In this document: piece after piece, positions 1-6,348 of the stretch
Position numbering within the stretch: the stretch's first letter is position 1
How the letters are laid out: each line of letters opens with the position of its first letter
Source of the DNA: DSNY01 sp037446035
GTDB taxonomy: Bacteria > Pseudomonadota > Gammaproteobacteria > Burkholderiales > Burkholderiaceae_F
DNA length: 7,273 nucleotides
Assembly (NCBI GenBank): GCA_037446035.1
Contig: JBBIJJ010000182.1
Location: 1 to 7,273 of the forward strand
Reading direction: 5' to 3'
Position numbers and translations under genes: made by a program
Notes under the pieces: model-generated
Told to the model about the DNA's origin: nothing
The model's database searches: none
The model's input: only the letters and a program-made list of their open reading frames with translations

Positions 1-236
1 GCGGTGGCATCTCGTGATGTCGTGATCTGCCCCGCGCTGGGCGCGTCTGTGCGTGGCGCGCGTCCAAGCGCGCCGATCGCCGCACGCAAGGACGCGCGCA
101 ACCGCCGCACGATCGGTGCCGGATTTCGCCATGTGCGCTGGGCTGACGTCGATCGCCGGGGCCGGAATGCCTCACAATCCGCACTTCGCGTTCGACACGT
201 TCTGCCCGCCATACGCCTCTCGATGCGCTTCGCTTC

Positions 237-242
237 AAAGGA
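237..242 (+). promoter_or_regulatory. Shine-Dalgarno site for the propeller lipoprotein gene
   Basis: AAAGGA lies 7 bases before the GTG at 250. It decides the start: the reading frame stays open back to base 4, but only this GTG has both a good ribosome binding site and a lipoprotein signal peptide directly after it. An in-frame ATG at 223 has no comparable site and would put nine extra residues, including an Asp and an Arg, ahead of the signal peptide. Confidence 0.7.
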
Positions 243-249
243 CCTTCGC

Positions 250-1443
250 GTGAAACGATTCCCTGCCTGGCTCCCGGTCGTCACCGCCGCGATCTTTGCA
301 CTCGCCGCTTGTGGCGGCGGCAACGGCGATCCCGCTCCGGCGCCGACCGGTGTTGCCGTAACGCCGGGCGATGGCAGCGTGAAGGTCACCTGGAACGCGG
401 AGCCCGGCGTCGAGTACTGGATCTTCTACGCGCCGGGCACGAACATCACGACGGACAACTGGGCCTCGCTGCCGGGCGCGCGCGTCGTCCGCCAGGCGAC
501 CTCGCCGCAGACGATCGGTGGACTCCTCAACGGCACCACCTACGCGTTCACGATCAATGGGCGCACCGGCGGTGGCCCCGGCGGTCCCGGTACGCCGGCC
601 GTCACCGCCACACCGCGTCCGGCCGGTGCGAGCTGGAGCGTTGGCGCTTCGCTGGGCGCGAACGACCTGCGCGGCGTGGGCTTCGGGCAGAACTTCGTCG
701 CGGTCGGAACCCAGGGCGTTGCCTTTTCGAGCGCGGACGGCGTCACATGGACGCCTTCGACGACGGGCACGACCAATGCGCTGAATCGCGTGATCTTCAC
801 CGCGGCCGGTTATGTCGCCGTCGGCGATGGCGGGACGATCATCACCAGCACGGACCTGACGGCCTGGACCGCGCGCACCAGCGGCACGACCAACGCGCTC
901 AATGGCATCGCTTTCAACGGCATCAACACGTACGTTGCCGTCGGCGCTGCCGGCACGATCCTCACGAGCACGGATGCCGCGGTGACCTGGACCGCGGCGA
1001 CCTCGGGCACCACCGCCACGCTGTACGGTGTGGCGTTCGTCGCGGGCAAGTTCGTCGCGGTTGGCGCCGGCGGCACGCTGCTGACGAGTGCTGACGGCAT
1101 CACCTGGACGGCGGTCGCGTCGCAGACCACGCAGGACCTGCGTGCGCTCGTTTCCGGGACATCGACGATCGTCGCCGTCGGTGCGGCCGGTACCGTGCTC
1201 ACGAGTCCGGATGCCACGACGTGGACCGCGCAGGCCGCGCTCGGCACCGCCGATCTGGCGGCGGTCGCATTCGGCTCGCAGTTCGTGGCTGTGGGCAGCG
1301 GCGGCGCGATCTTCACCAGCGCGGACGGCGTCGCGTGGAATGCGCAGTCCTCCGGAACGACGAACGCGTTGAATGCGGTCGCGGCCGGAAACCTCGGATT
1401 CGTCGCGGTCGGCGCGGCGGGAACGAACCTGACCGCGTACTAG
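250..1443 (+). CDS. Lipoprotein with FN3-like domain and seven-repeat beta-propeller
   Basis: Predicted exported lipoprotein of 397 residues; molecular function unknown. Residues 1-20 form a signal peptide (Lys-Arg, then a hydrophobic core) ending in a lipobox LAAC with Cys21 as the lipidation site. The following Gly-rich and Pro-rich linker has no Asp after the Cys, which fits outer-membrane sorting. Residues about 30-121 resemble a fibronectin type III domain (VKVTW near 44-48, LNGTTYAF later). From residue 128 to the end there are seven repeats of 38-41 residues. Each has a FVAVG-like strand, a GGT(I/L)xTS strand and an Asp-box-like SxDGxTW; the Trp residues are 129, 167, 206, 247, 286, 325 and 363. 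The last repeat stops before its own SxDGxTW, while the first repeat is preceded by SW, which suggests Velcro closure of one seven-bladed ring. The repeats resemble BNR/YCF48-type propellers, but no sialidase catalytic residues are evident. The gene seems to be transcribed alone. Start GTG chosen by ribosome site and signal peptide. Confidence 0.85.
   Translation: MKRFPAWLPVVTAAIFALAACGGGNGDPAPAPTGVAVTPGDGSVKVTWNAEPGVEYWIFYAPGTNITTDNWASLPGARVVRQATSPQTIGGLLNGTTYAFTINGRTGGGPGGPGTPAVTATPRPAGASWSVGASLGANDLRGVGFGQNFVAVGTQGVAFSSADGVTWTPSTTGTTNALNRVIFTAAGYVAVGDGGTIITSTDLTAWTARTSGTTNALNGIAFNGINTYVAVGAAGTILTSTDAAVTWTAATSGTTATLYGVAFVAGKFVAVGAGGTLLTSADGITWTAVASQTTQDLRALVSGTSTIVAVGAAGTVLTSPDATTWTAQAALGTADLAAVAFGSQFVAVGSGGAIFTSADGVAWNAQSSGTTNALNAVAAGNLGFVAVGAAGTNLTAY
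631..1440 (+). repeat. Seven in-frame tandem repeats coding for propeller blades
   Basis: Seven units of about 115-123 bases are arranged head to tail inside the lipoprotein gene. Units 2, 3 and 7 share the protein core SGTTNALN or TGTTNALN with closely similar DNA (near 765, 882 and 1356). This indicates duplication of single blades followed by divergence. Units 4 to 6 keep the FVAVG and SxDxxTW strands but have changed the connecting segment. Confidence 0.8.
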
Positions 1444-1517
1444 CTGGGACACTTCACGAGGTCGCCACCGTATGCGTGAATCGCCCTGCTTCGAGCGGCA
1501 CGGGCGGCGCGCTGGCC

Positions 1518-1536
1518 GCGATCCGGTTCGGATCGC
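1518..1536. repeat. Perfect 8-bp stem-loop downstream of the lipoprotein gene
   Basis: GCGATCCG, loop GTT, then CGGATCGC, 74 bases after the lipoprotein stop codon. It could help end or stabilise that transcript, but no run of T follows, so it is not called an intrinsic terminator. Confidence 0.4.
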
Positions 1537-1643
1537 CGGGCGACGCAGGTTTGCGCCGCGGCTGCGCGGTCATCTTGCGTTCGAGTGGCTGGCGAGTGCC
1601 GCTTGGCATTCGACTCCGCCGCTGTCACGCATTGGCTACGGCC

Positions 1644-1701
1644 GCCGCTGCGCGGCTTCACGCCGGCTGCGCCGGCATGAGCCTACGCCGCAGCTTCGCT
1701 G
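1644..1701. repeat. Cluster of short GC-rich hairpins, REP-like
   Basis: Three hairpins occur in 58 bases. The first is GCCGC-TGC-GCGGC (1644-1656). The second is GCCGGC-TGC-GCCGGC (1662-1676), extended by flanking TTCA and TGAG pairing after one mismatch (1657-1681). The third is CAGC-TTC-GCTG (1691-1701). The first two share the loop TGC. A similar CCGCG-GCTG-CGCGG hairpin lies upstream at 1556-1569. The arrangement recalls REP/BIME-type palindromic repeats, but whether copies exist elsewhere in the genome cannot be seen here. Confidence 0.4.
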
Positions 1702-1702
1702 T

Positions 1703-1742
1703 CTGCCGCGCGCATCGGCTCGCGCAGCTGCCGCGCGCATCG
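1703..1742. repeat. 15-bp direct repeat, period 25
   Basis: CTGCCGCGCGCATCG occurs at 1703-1717 and again, identical, at 1728-1742. The 10-base spacer differs. There is no third copy, so this is not an array. Confidence 0.6.
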
Positions 1743-1799
1743 TGAAGCGCCCGGGTTAGCCTCGCGCCCGCGCGACGCGAACGATCCGCGCGTTGCGGG

Positions 1800-1838
1800 C
1801 GGGCGCAATTCATCGCGTCGGCTCGATGCCGGCGCCCG
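1800..1838. repeat. Two-step stem-loop in the gap before dnaE
   Basis: The outer stem CGGGCGC/GCGCCCG (1800-1806 with 1832-1838) and the inner stem CATCG/CGATG (1811-1815 with 1824-1828) share one axis, separated by a small internal loop and closed by an 8-base loop. Twelve pairs in total make it one of the stronger RNA folds in the gap. Its function is unknown. Confidence 0.45.
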
Positions 1839-2059
1839 GAATGACGTGACGTAGCAGCCCGCCAGCGCACGCGGGTCGTCACCCCGAGCGGATGCGAGGG
1901 ATCCCGACGTCGCGAGCGGCCGGGACTGCTCGCGCCGACCCAGGGCCAGGGCGAGCAACGACGTGCGGTGTCGGCTCGGCAGCACAAGCCGCGGGCGCTT
2001 GTCTGACGGGCCGGTCGGCAGGTTCATTGGCCTTCGCAACTCTCAATAGAATGATCGCC

Positions 2060-5000
2060 ATGGCCGCACCGTTCGTACACCTTCGCCTGCACTCGGAGTT
2101 TTCGATCGTCGACGGCATCGTCCGCATCGACCAGGCGGTGAAGAAAGCGGCGGCCGACGGGCAGGGCGCGCTCGCGCTGACCGACAGCGCGAACCTGTTC
2201 GGCGTGATCAAGGTCTACACCGCCGCGCGCAAGCGTGGTGTGAAGCCGATCATCGGCTGCGACGTCTGGCTCAGCAACGACGCCGAGCGCGACAACCCGC
2301 ATCGGTTGCTGCTGCTCGTGCAGGACCGCCGCGGTTACGCGAACCTGTGCGAGTTGATCAGCCGTGCATGGCTGACGAACCAGCATCGCGGCCGCGCCGA
2401 ACTGCGCACCGAGTGGTTCGAGGACGGCGCCGCCGACGGGCTCATCGCGCTGTCCGGTGCGGCGCAGGGCGAAGTCGGCGCGCTGCTGCTCGCCGGCCGC
2501 GGCGAGGCGGCCGCGCAGGCGGCGCAGCGGCTCGCGGCGCTGTTTCCGCGGCGGTTCTATCTGGAGATCCAGCGCGCCGGTCGCGCGCACGACGAGGCTC
2601 ACTGCAAGGCCGCACTCGCGCTCGCGGTGCGGCTCGCACTGCCGGTCGTGGCCACGCATCCGGTGCAGTTCGTCGAGCGCGACGAGTTCCGTGCACACGA
2701 GGCGCGCGTGTGCATCGCCGAGGGCTATACGCTGAGCGACTCGCGGCGGCCGCGCACGTTCACGCCCGATCAGTACTTCAAGACGCGCGCGGAGATGACG
2801 GAGCTGTTCGCCGACGTGCCGGCCGCGCTCGCCAATTCGGTCGAGATCGCGCGCCGCTGCAATCTGACGCTGGAGCTGGGCAAGGCGCGGCTGCCCGACT
2901 TTCCGACGCCGCCGGGCGTCACGCTCGACGAACACTGCCGTGAGCTGGCTCGCCAGGGCCTGGACAAGCGGCTCGCAGCGCTGTATCCGGACGCGGCGGC
3001 GCGCGAGGCGCAGCGGCCGAAGTACGCCGCGCGGCTCGACCAGGAGCTGGCGATCATCGCGGAGATGGGCTTCTCGGGCTACTTCCTGATCGTCGCCGAC
3101 TTCATCAACTGGGCCAAGGGCAACGGCATTCCGGTCGGCCCGGGGCGCGGCTCCGGTGCAGGGTCACTCGTCGCGTACTCGCTCGGGATCACCGATCTCG
3201 ATCCGCTGCGCTACGACCTGCTGTTCGAGCGCTTCCTGAATCCGGAGCGCGTGTCGATGCCGGACTTCGACATCGACTTCTGCCAGGACCAGCGCGACCG
3301 CGTGATCGACTACGTCAAGCGCAAGTACGGCGCACACGCGGTCGCCCAGATCGCGACCTTCGGCACGCTTGGCGCCAAGGCGGTCGTGCGCGACGCCGGG
3401 CGCGTGCTCGACCTGCCGTACACGAAGTGCGACCAATTGTCGAAGCTGATCCCGCACAACCCGGCCGACCCGTGGACGCTCGACCGCGCGCTGCGCGAGG
3501 AGCCCGCGTTCGCCGAGGCGGTGAGCAGCGACGAGGAAGCGACCGAACTGATCGCGCTCGCCAGGCCGCTCGAAGGGTTGACGCGCAACGTCGGCATGCA
3601 CGCCGGCGGCGTGCTGATCGCGCCGGGCAAGCTGACCGACTTCTGCCCGCTGTACCGCGCGCAGGGCACCGACGCGACGGTCAGCCAGTTCGACAAGGAC
3701 GACGTCGAAGCGATCGGTCTGGTGAAGTTCGACTTCCTGGGCCTGACGACGTTGACGATCCTCGATCTGGCGCTCGCCTACGTGAAGCGGCTCGATCCGT
3801 CGAGCCGGCTCACGCTCGAGTCGATCCCGCTCGACGATCCGAAGACCTACGAGATCTTCAAGTCGGCCAACACGACCGCGATCTTCCAGTTCGAATCGCG
3901 CGGCATGCGCGACCTGCTCAAGCGCGCCAAGCCCGACCGGCTCGAAGACCTGATCGCGTTGAACGCGCTGTACCGCCCGGGCCCGATGGACCTGATCCCC
4001 GACTTCATCGATCGCAAACACGGCCGCCAGCGGGTCGAGTATCTCGATCCGCGGCTGGAGCCGATCCTCGGCGAGACCTACGGGATCATGGTCTATCAGG
4101 AGCAGGTGATGCGCATCGCGCAGGCGATCGGCGGCTATTCGCTCGGCGGTGCGGACCTGCTCCGGCGCGCGATGGGCAAGAAAAAGCCCGACGAGATGGC
4201 CAAGCAGCGCTCGATCTTCGTCGAGGGCGCGGCGAAGAACGGCGTGCGCGACAACGTCGCCACCGAACTGTTCGACCTGATGGAGAAGTTCGCGGGCTAC
4301 GGCTTCAACAAGTCGCATTCCGCCGCTTACGCGGTGGTCGCCTGTCAGACCGCTTATCTGAAGGCGCACCATCCGGCCGCTTTTTATGCGGCCAACCTGT
4401 CGGCGGTGATGGACGACACCGACAAGGTCAAGGATCTGGTCGAGGACGCGCGGGCCAACGGCATCGCGGTGCTGGCGCCGGACATCAATACCGGTCAGTG
4501 GCGCTTCGAGCCGGTCGACGCCGCCTCGATCCGCTACGGGCTGGGTGGCATCAAGGGAACCGGGCGCGGCGCGATCGAAGCGATCGTTGCCGCACGCGAG
4601 GCCGGCGGTCCGTTCGCGAGCCTGTTCGATCTGGCCGCGCGCGTCGACAAGCATCTGGTCAACCGCCGCGTCGTCGAGGCGCTGGTGCGCGCGGGCGCGT
4701 TCGATGCGCTCGACGACGACCGGGCCAAGCTACTGGCGAGCGTGGGCCGCGCGCTGGAGCAGGCCGAGAAGCTTGCCGCGAGCCGTGGCCAGGCGAGCCT
4801 GTTCGGCGGTCCGGCCGAAGAAGTGGCTCCCGCGCTGCACTACGTGCCGGCGCGGCGCTGGAGCGAACGCGAGCGGCTCGCCAACGAAAAGCTCGCTCTC
4901 GGGTACTACTTCAGCGGGCATCTGTTCCGCGAGTACGAGGCCGAGGCGCGGCGGCTGGCGCCGACGCCGCTGGCGGACATCAAGCAGGCGCGCGAGTCGG

Positions 5001-5518
5001 TGCGGCTGGCGGGCATCATCGTGTCGTCGCGCAGCCAGAACACGCGGCGCGGGCGCATGGGCGTGATCGTGCTCGACGACGCGACCGCCCAGGTCGAGCT
5101 GATGGTGTTCGCGGAGCTGTACGACCGCAAGCGCGCGCTGCTGAAGGAGGACGAGCTGGTCTTCGTCAACGGCCGCGTGCGCTTCGACGAGTTCAATCAG
5201 CGGCTGTCGATCTCCGCCGACGACGTGATGGATCTGGCCGAGGCGCGCGCGCGCGCGCAGGCGGCGCTGCGCATCGAGGTCGACGGCGACAAAGGTGGCG
5301 GGGCGACCGTCGCGCAATTGCGCAACGTGCTGGCACCGTATCGGGTGAGCAACGGCGAAGCCGCCGGCGGCTGCCGGATCGTCGTCAGCTACACCAACGA
5401 CGCGGGCAGCGCGGACATTCCCTTGTCCGATGATTGGCGGGTGCGTCCGGAGGAGGCGCTGCTGGCGGAGCTGAAGTCGCACCTGCGCGTGCGCGCCGCG
5501 CGCTTCAGCTACGCCTGA
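2060..5518 (+). CDS. dnaE: DNA polymerase III alpha subunit, DnaE
   Basis: Catalytic subunit of the replicative DNA polymerase III core, which extends the primer on leading and lagging strands. It is 1152 residues, against 1160 in E. coli, and is complete. The PHP domain opens with FVHLRLHSEFS at residue 5. The polymerase core contains the GPGRGSGAGS loop (about 360-369), the catalytic pair D404 and D406 in MPDFDIDF, and D558 in KFDFLGL, which align with E. coli D401, D403 and D555. Also present are the HAGG motif at 514, YQEQVM at 679 and RRAMGKKKP soon after. An internal clamp-binding motif QASLF sits at 911-915, an OB-fold at about 980-1062, and a tau-binding-type C-terminal region follows. 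The PHP site is the degenerate kind (TDSANLF lacks the usual His), so proofreading by a separate DnaQ is expected. Start: ATG 2060 gives MAAPFVHLR, matching family N-termini. ATG 2051 (three residues longer) is also possible, and neither has a clear Shine-Dalgarno site. Confidence 0.97.
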   Translation: MAAPFVHLRLHSEFSIVDGIVRIDQAVKKAAADGQGALALTDSANLFGVIKVYTAARKRGVKPIIGCDVWLSNDAERDNPHRLLLLVQDRRGYANLCELISRAWLTNQHRGRAELRTEWFEDGAADGLIALSGAAQGEVGALLLAGRGEAAAQAAQRLAALFPRRFYLEIQRAGRAHDEAHCKAALALAVRLALPVVATHPVQFVERDEFRAHEARVCIAEGYTLSDSRRPRTFTPDQYFKTRAEMTELFADVPAALANSVEIARRCNLTLELGKARLPDFPTPPGVTLDEHCRELARQGLDKRLAALYPDAAAREAQRPKYAARLDQELAIIAEMGFSGYFLIVADFINWAKGNGIPVGPGRGSGAGSLVAYSLGITDLDPLRYDLLFERFLNPERVSMPDFDIDFCQDQRDRVIDYVKRKYGAHAVAQIATFGTLGAKAVVRDAGRVLDLPYTKCDQLSKLIPHNPADPWTLDRALREEPAFAEAVSSDEEATELIALARPLEGLTRNVGMHAGGVLIAPGKLTDFCPLYRAQGTDATVSQFDKDDVEAIGLVKFDFLGLTTLTILDLALAYVKRLDPSSRLTLESIPLDDPKTYEIFKSANTTAIFQFESRGMRDLLKRAKPDRLEDLIALNALYRPGPMDLIPDFIDRKHGRQRVEYLDPRLEPILGETYGIMVYQEQVMRIAQAIGGYSLGGADLLRRAMGKKKPDEMAKQRSIFVEGAAKNGVRDNVATELFDLMEKFAGYGFNKSHSAAYAVVACQTAYLKAHHPAAFYAANLSAVMDDTDKVKDLVEDARANGIAVLAPDINTGQWRFEPVDAASIRYGLGGIKGTGRGAIEAIVAAREAGGPFASLFDLAARVDKHLVNRRVVEALVRAGAFDALDDDRAKLLASVGRALEQAEKLAASRGQASLFGGPAEEVAPALHYVPARRWSERERLANEKLALGYYFSGHLFREYEAEARRLAPTPLADIKQARESVRLAGIIVSSRSQNTRRGRMGVIVLDDATAQVELMVFAELYDRKRALLKEDELVFVNGRVRFDEFNQRLSISADDVMDLAEARARAQAALRIEVDGDKGGGATVAQLRNVLAPYRVSNGEAAGGCRIVVSYTNDAGSADIPLSDDWRVRPEEALLAELKSHLRVRAARFSYA

Positions 5519-5523
5519 ATGCG
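5501..5523. repeat. Hairpin straddling the two convergent stop codons
   Basis: CGC-TTCAG, loop CTACGC, then CTGAA-(T)-GCG: eight pairs with one bulged T. It covers the dnaE TGA (5516-5518) and the opposing TAG (5509-5511 on the other strand). It lies where transcripts from both directions must end or collide. There is no T-run on either side, so intrinsic termination is uncertain. Confidence 0.4.
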
Positions 5524-6339
5524 TTGGCCTGCCCGGTAGCGGTCGAGCCCGAGGCTGGCGCGCACGTCGCGCGAGGCGAGCCGCCGCTGCAACAACTCGC
5601 GGTTCTTCGCCTCGAAGCGGCGGTCGTGCTCGCGGTGCCACAGATGCAGCACGCCGGTGGCGAAGGCACCTTCCTTGCGGCGCACGCCGTGGTTGAGCAG
5701 CCGCACCGCGAGATCCGAATCCTCGAAACCCCAGCCCTCGAACTGCTCGTCGAAGCCGTTGACCGCGCGAAAGTCGGCCGCGCAAACGCCCAGGTTGCAG
5801 GTGCGCACGCGCTGCCAGCGCGCAGCCCCCAGCTTGCGCAGCGGCCCGAGCGGCCATGCGGCGAGCGGCAGCGTGCGGTTGATTTCGCCGCGCGCGCGCG
5901 CGTCGCGCCATTGCCGTTCGGTCCAGGCGTGGACCGCAAGCCGCTGCGCAAGGACACGCTGTGTAAGCGCTTCGGACAGCAGGATCCGATTGCCGGCGAC
6001 CAGCCAGCCGGGTTCGGCGAGCCGCCGATGCTGCGCGATCCAGTCGGGCCGTGGGATGCAGTCGCCGTCGAGAAAGATCAGGTAGTCGCCGGTCGCGACG
6101 GCCGCGGCGCGGTTGCGTGCCGCGCCCGCGCGGAATCCGCGGTCCTCCTGCCAGACGTGGCGCACGGGTATCGGTGCGCCGGCCGCCAGCGCTTCGACGA
6201 GCTGCCGGGTGTCGTCGCGCGAACCGTCGTCGGCGACCAGCACCTCGAAGCAGCGGTCGGTCTGCGCGAACAAGCCCGCCAGCACCGCGCGCAGCGCGTC
6301 GGGCCGGTTGTAGGTGGTCACGATGACCGAAATCAGCAC
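5509..6339 (-). CDS. Family 2 glycosyltransferase with GWGxED C-terminal region
   Basis: Predicted cytoplasmic or membrane-associated, inverting GT-A sugar transferase of 276 residues using a nucleotide-sugar donor; the exact sugar is unknown. The N-terminus ISVIVTTYNRP begins the nucleotide-binding fold. VADDGSRDD has Asp37 and Asp38, GAARNRA is at 72-78, and the metal-binding FLDGDC has Asp91 and Asp93. TCNLGV at 180-185 leads into GFDEQFEGWGFEDSDLAVRL (195-214), with the Glu206-Asp207 pair typical of galactosyltransferase-like (Glyco_transf_7C) acceptor regions. HLWH at 232-235 is a further conserved-looking site. The GTG start at 6339 is preferred: GAGG lies 5 bases before it and overlaps the TGA of the upstream gene, and the protein then begins right at the first beta strand. 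A GTG at 6372 would add 11 residues and overlap the upstream gene. The context suggests lipopolysaccharide or surface-glycan synthesis. The last 10 bases overlap the end of dnaE on the opposite strand. Confidence 0.9.
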   Translation of the reverse strand: MLISVIVTTYNRPDALRAVLAGLFAQTDRCFEVLVADDGSRDDTRQLVEALAAGAPIPVRHVWQEDRGFRAGAARNRAAAVATGDYLIFLDGDCIPRPDWIAQHRRLAEPGWLVAGNRILLSEALTQRVLAQRLAVHAWTERQWRDARARGEINRTLPLAAWPLGPLRKLGAARWQRVRTCNLGVCAADFRAVNGFDEQFEGWGFEDSDLAVRLLNHGVRRKEGAFATGVLHLWHREHDRRFEAKNRELLQRRLASRDVRASLGLDRYRAGQRIQA

Positions 6340-6344
6340 GGCCG

Positions 6345-6348
6345 CCTC
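6345..6348 (-). promoter_or_regulatory. Shine-Dalgarno site overlapping the upstream stop codon
   Basis: On the - strand TTGAGGCGGCC precedes GTG 6339. GAGG shares its GA with the TGA (6349-6347) of the WaaE-like gene. Ribosomes finishing that gene end on the binding site of the next, an arrangement that usually gives translational coupling. Confidence 0.65.

Larger units (their letters stand above)
1444..2059. other. Non-coding gap rich in hairpins before dnaE
   Basis: No credible gene lies in these 616 bases. The open frames on both strands are Arg/Ala/Pro-rich, lack ribosome sites and match no family I recognise. The region holds several GC-rich inverted repeats (about 1518-1536, 1556-1569, 1644-1656, 1657-1681, 1691-1701, 1800-1838 and 1911-1934), a 15-bp direct repeat at 1703/1728, and a segment at 1873-1905 resembling dispersed intergenic repeats. 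The 3' end of the lipoprotein transcript and the dnaE promoter must both lie here, but neither a U-tract terminator nor a strong -35/-10 pair is visible. Confidence 0.6.

Noticed and set aside
192..220. Possible promoter: TCGACA as -35 upstream of the lipoprotein gene
   Set aside because: No acceptable -10 box lies at 16-18 bases; the nearest AT-containing hexamer gives too short a spacer.
4..249. N-terminal extension of the lipoprotein frame back to base 4
   Set aside because: The translated extension is Arg-rich and gene-unlike and would bury the signal peptide. The GTG at 250 has a good ribosome site and a proper lipobox.
235..1452. Long - strand open frame opposite the lipoprotein gene (405 codons)
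   Set aside because: The product is Arg/Gly/Asp-rich with no family features. It is a shadow of the repeat-bearing + strand gene in GC-rich DNA.
1683..2039. Possible - strand small gene in the gap before dnaE (118 codons)
   Set aside because: The translation is Arg/Ser/Ala-rich, covers hairpins and repeat-like DNA and has no ribosome site. It looks like a translated repeat.
2027..2055. Possible dnaE promoter TTGGCC...AATGAT with a 17-base spacer
   Set aside because: Only four of six matches in each box, and the implied transcript start would fall at or past the chosen start codon.
3164..4654. Long - strand open frame inside dnaE (496 codons)
   Set aside because: It lies fully within the conserved dnaE frame and encodes no recognisable domain; a compositional shadow.
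3427..5433. Long + strand frame overlapping dnaE (668 codons)
   Set aside because: The product is almost entirely Arg, Ala, Gly and Pro, as expected from an out-of-frame reading of GC-rich coding DNA.
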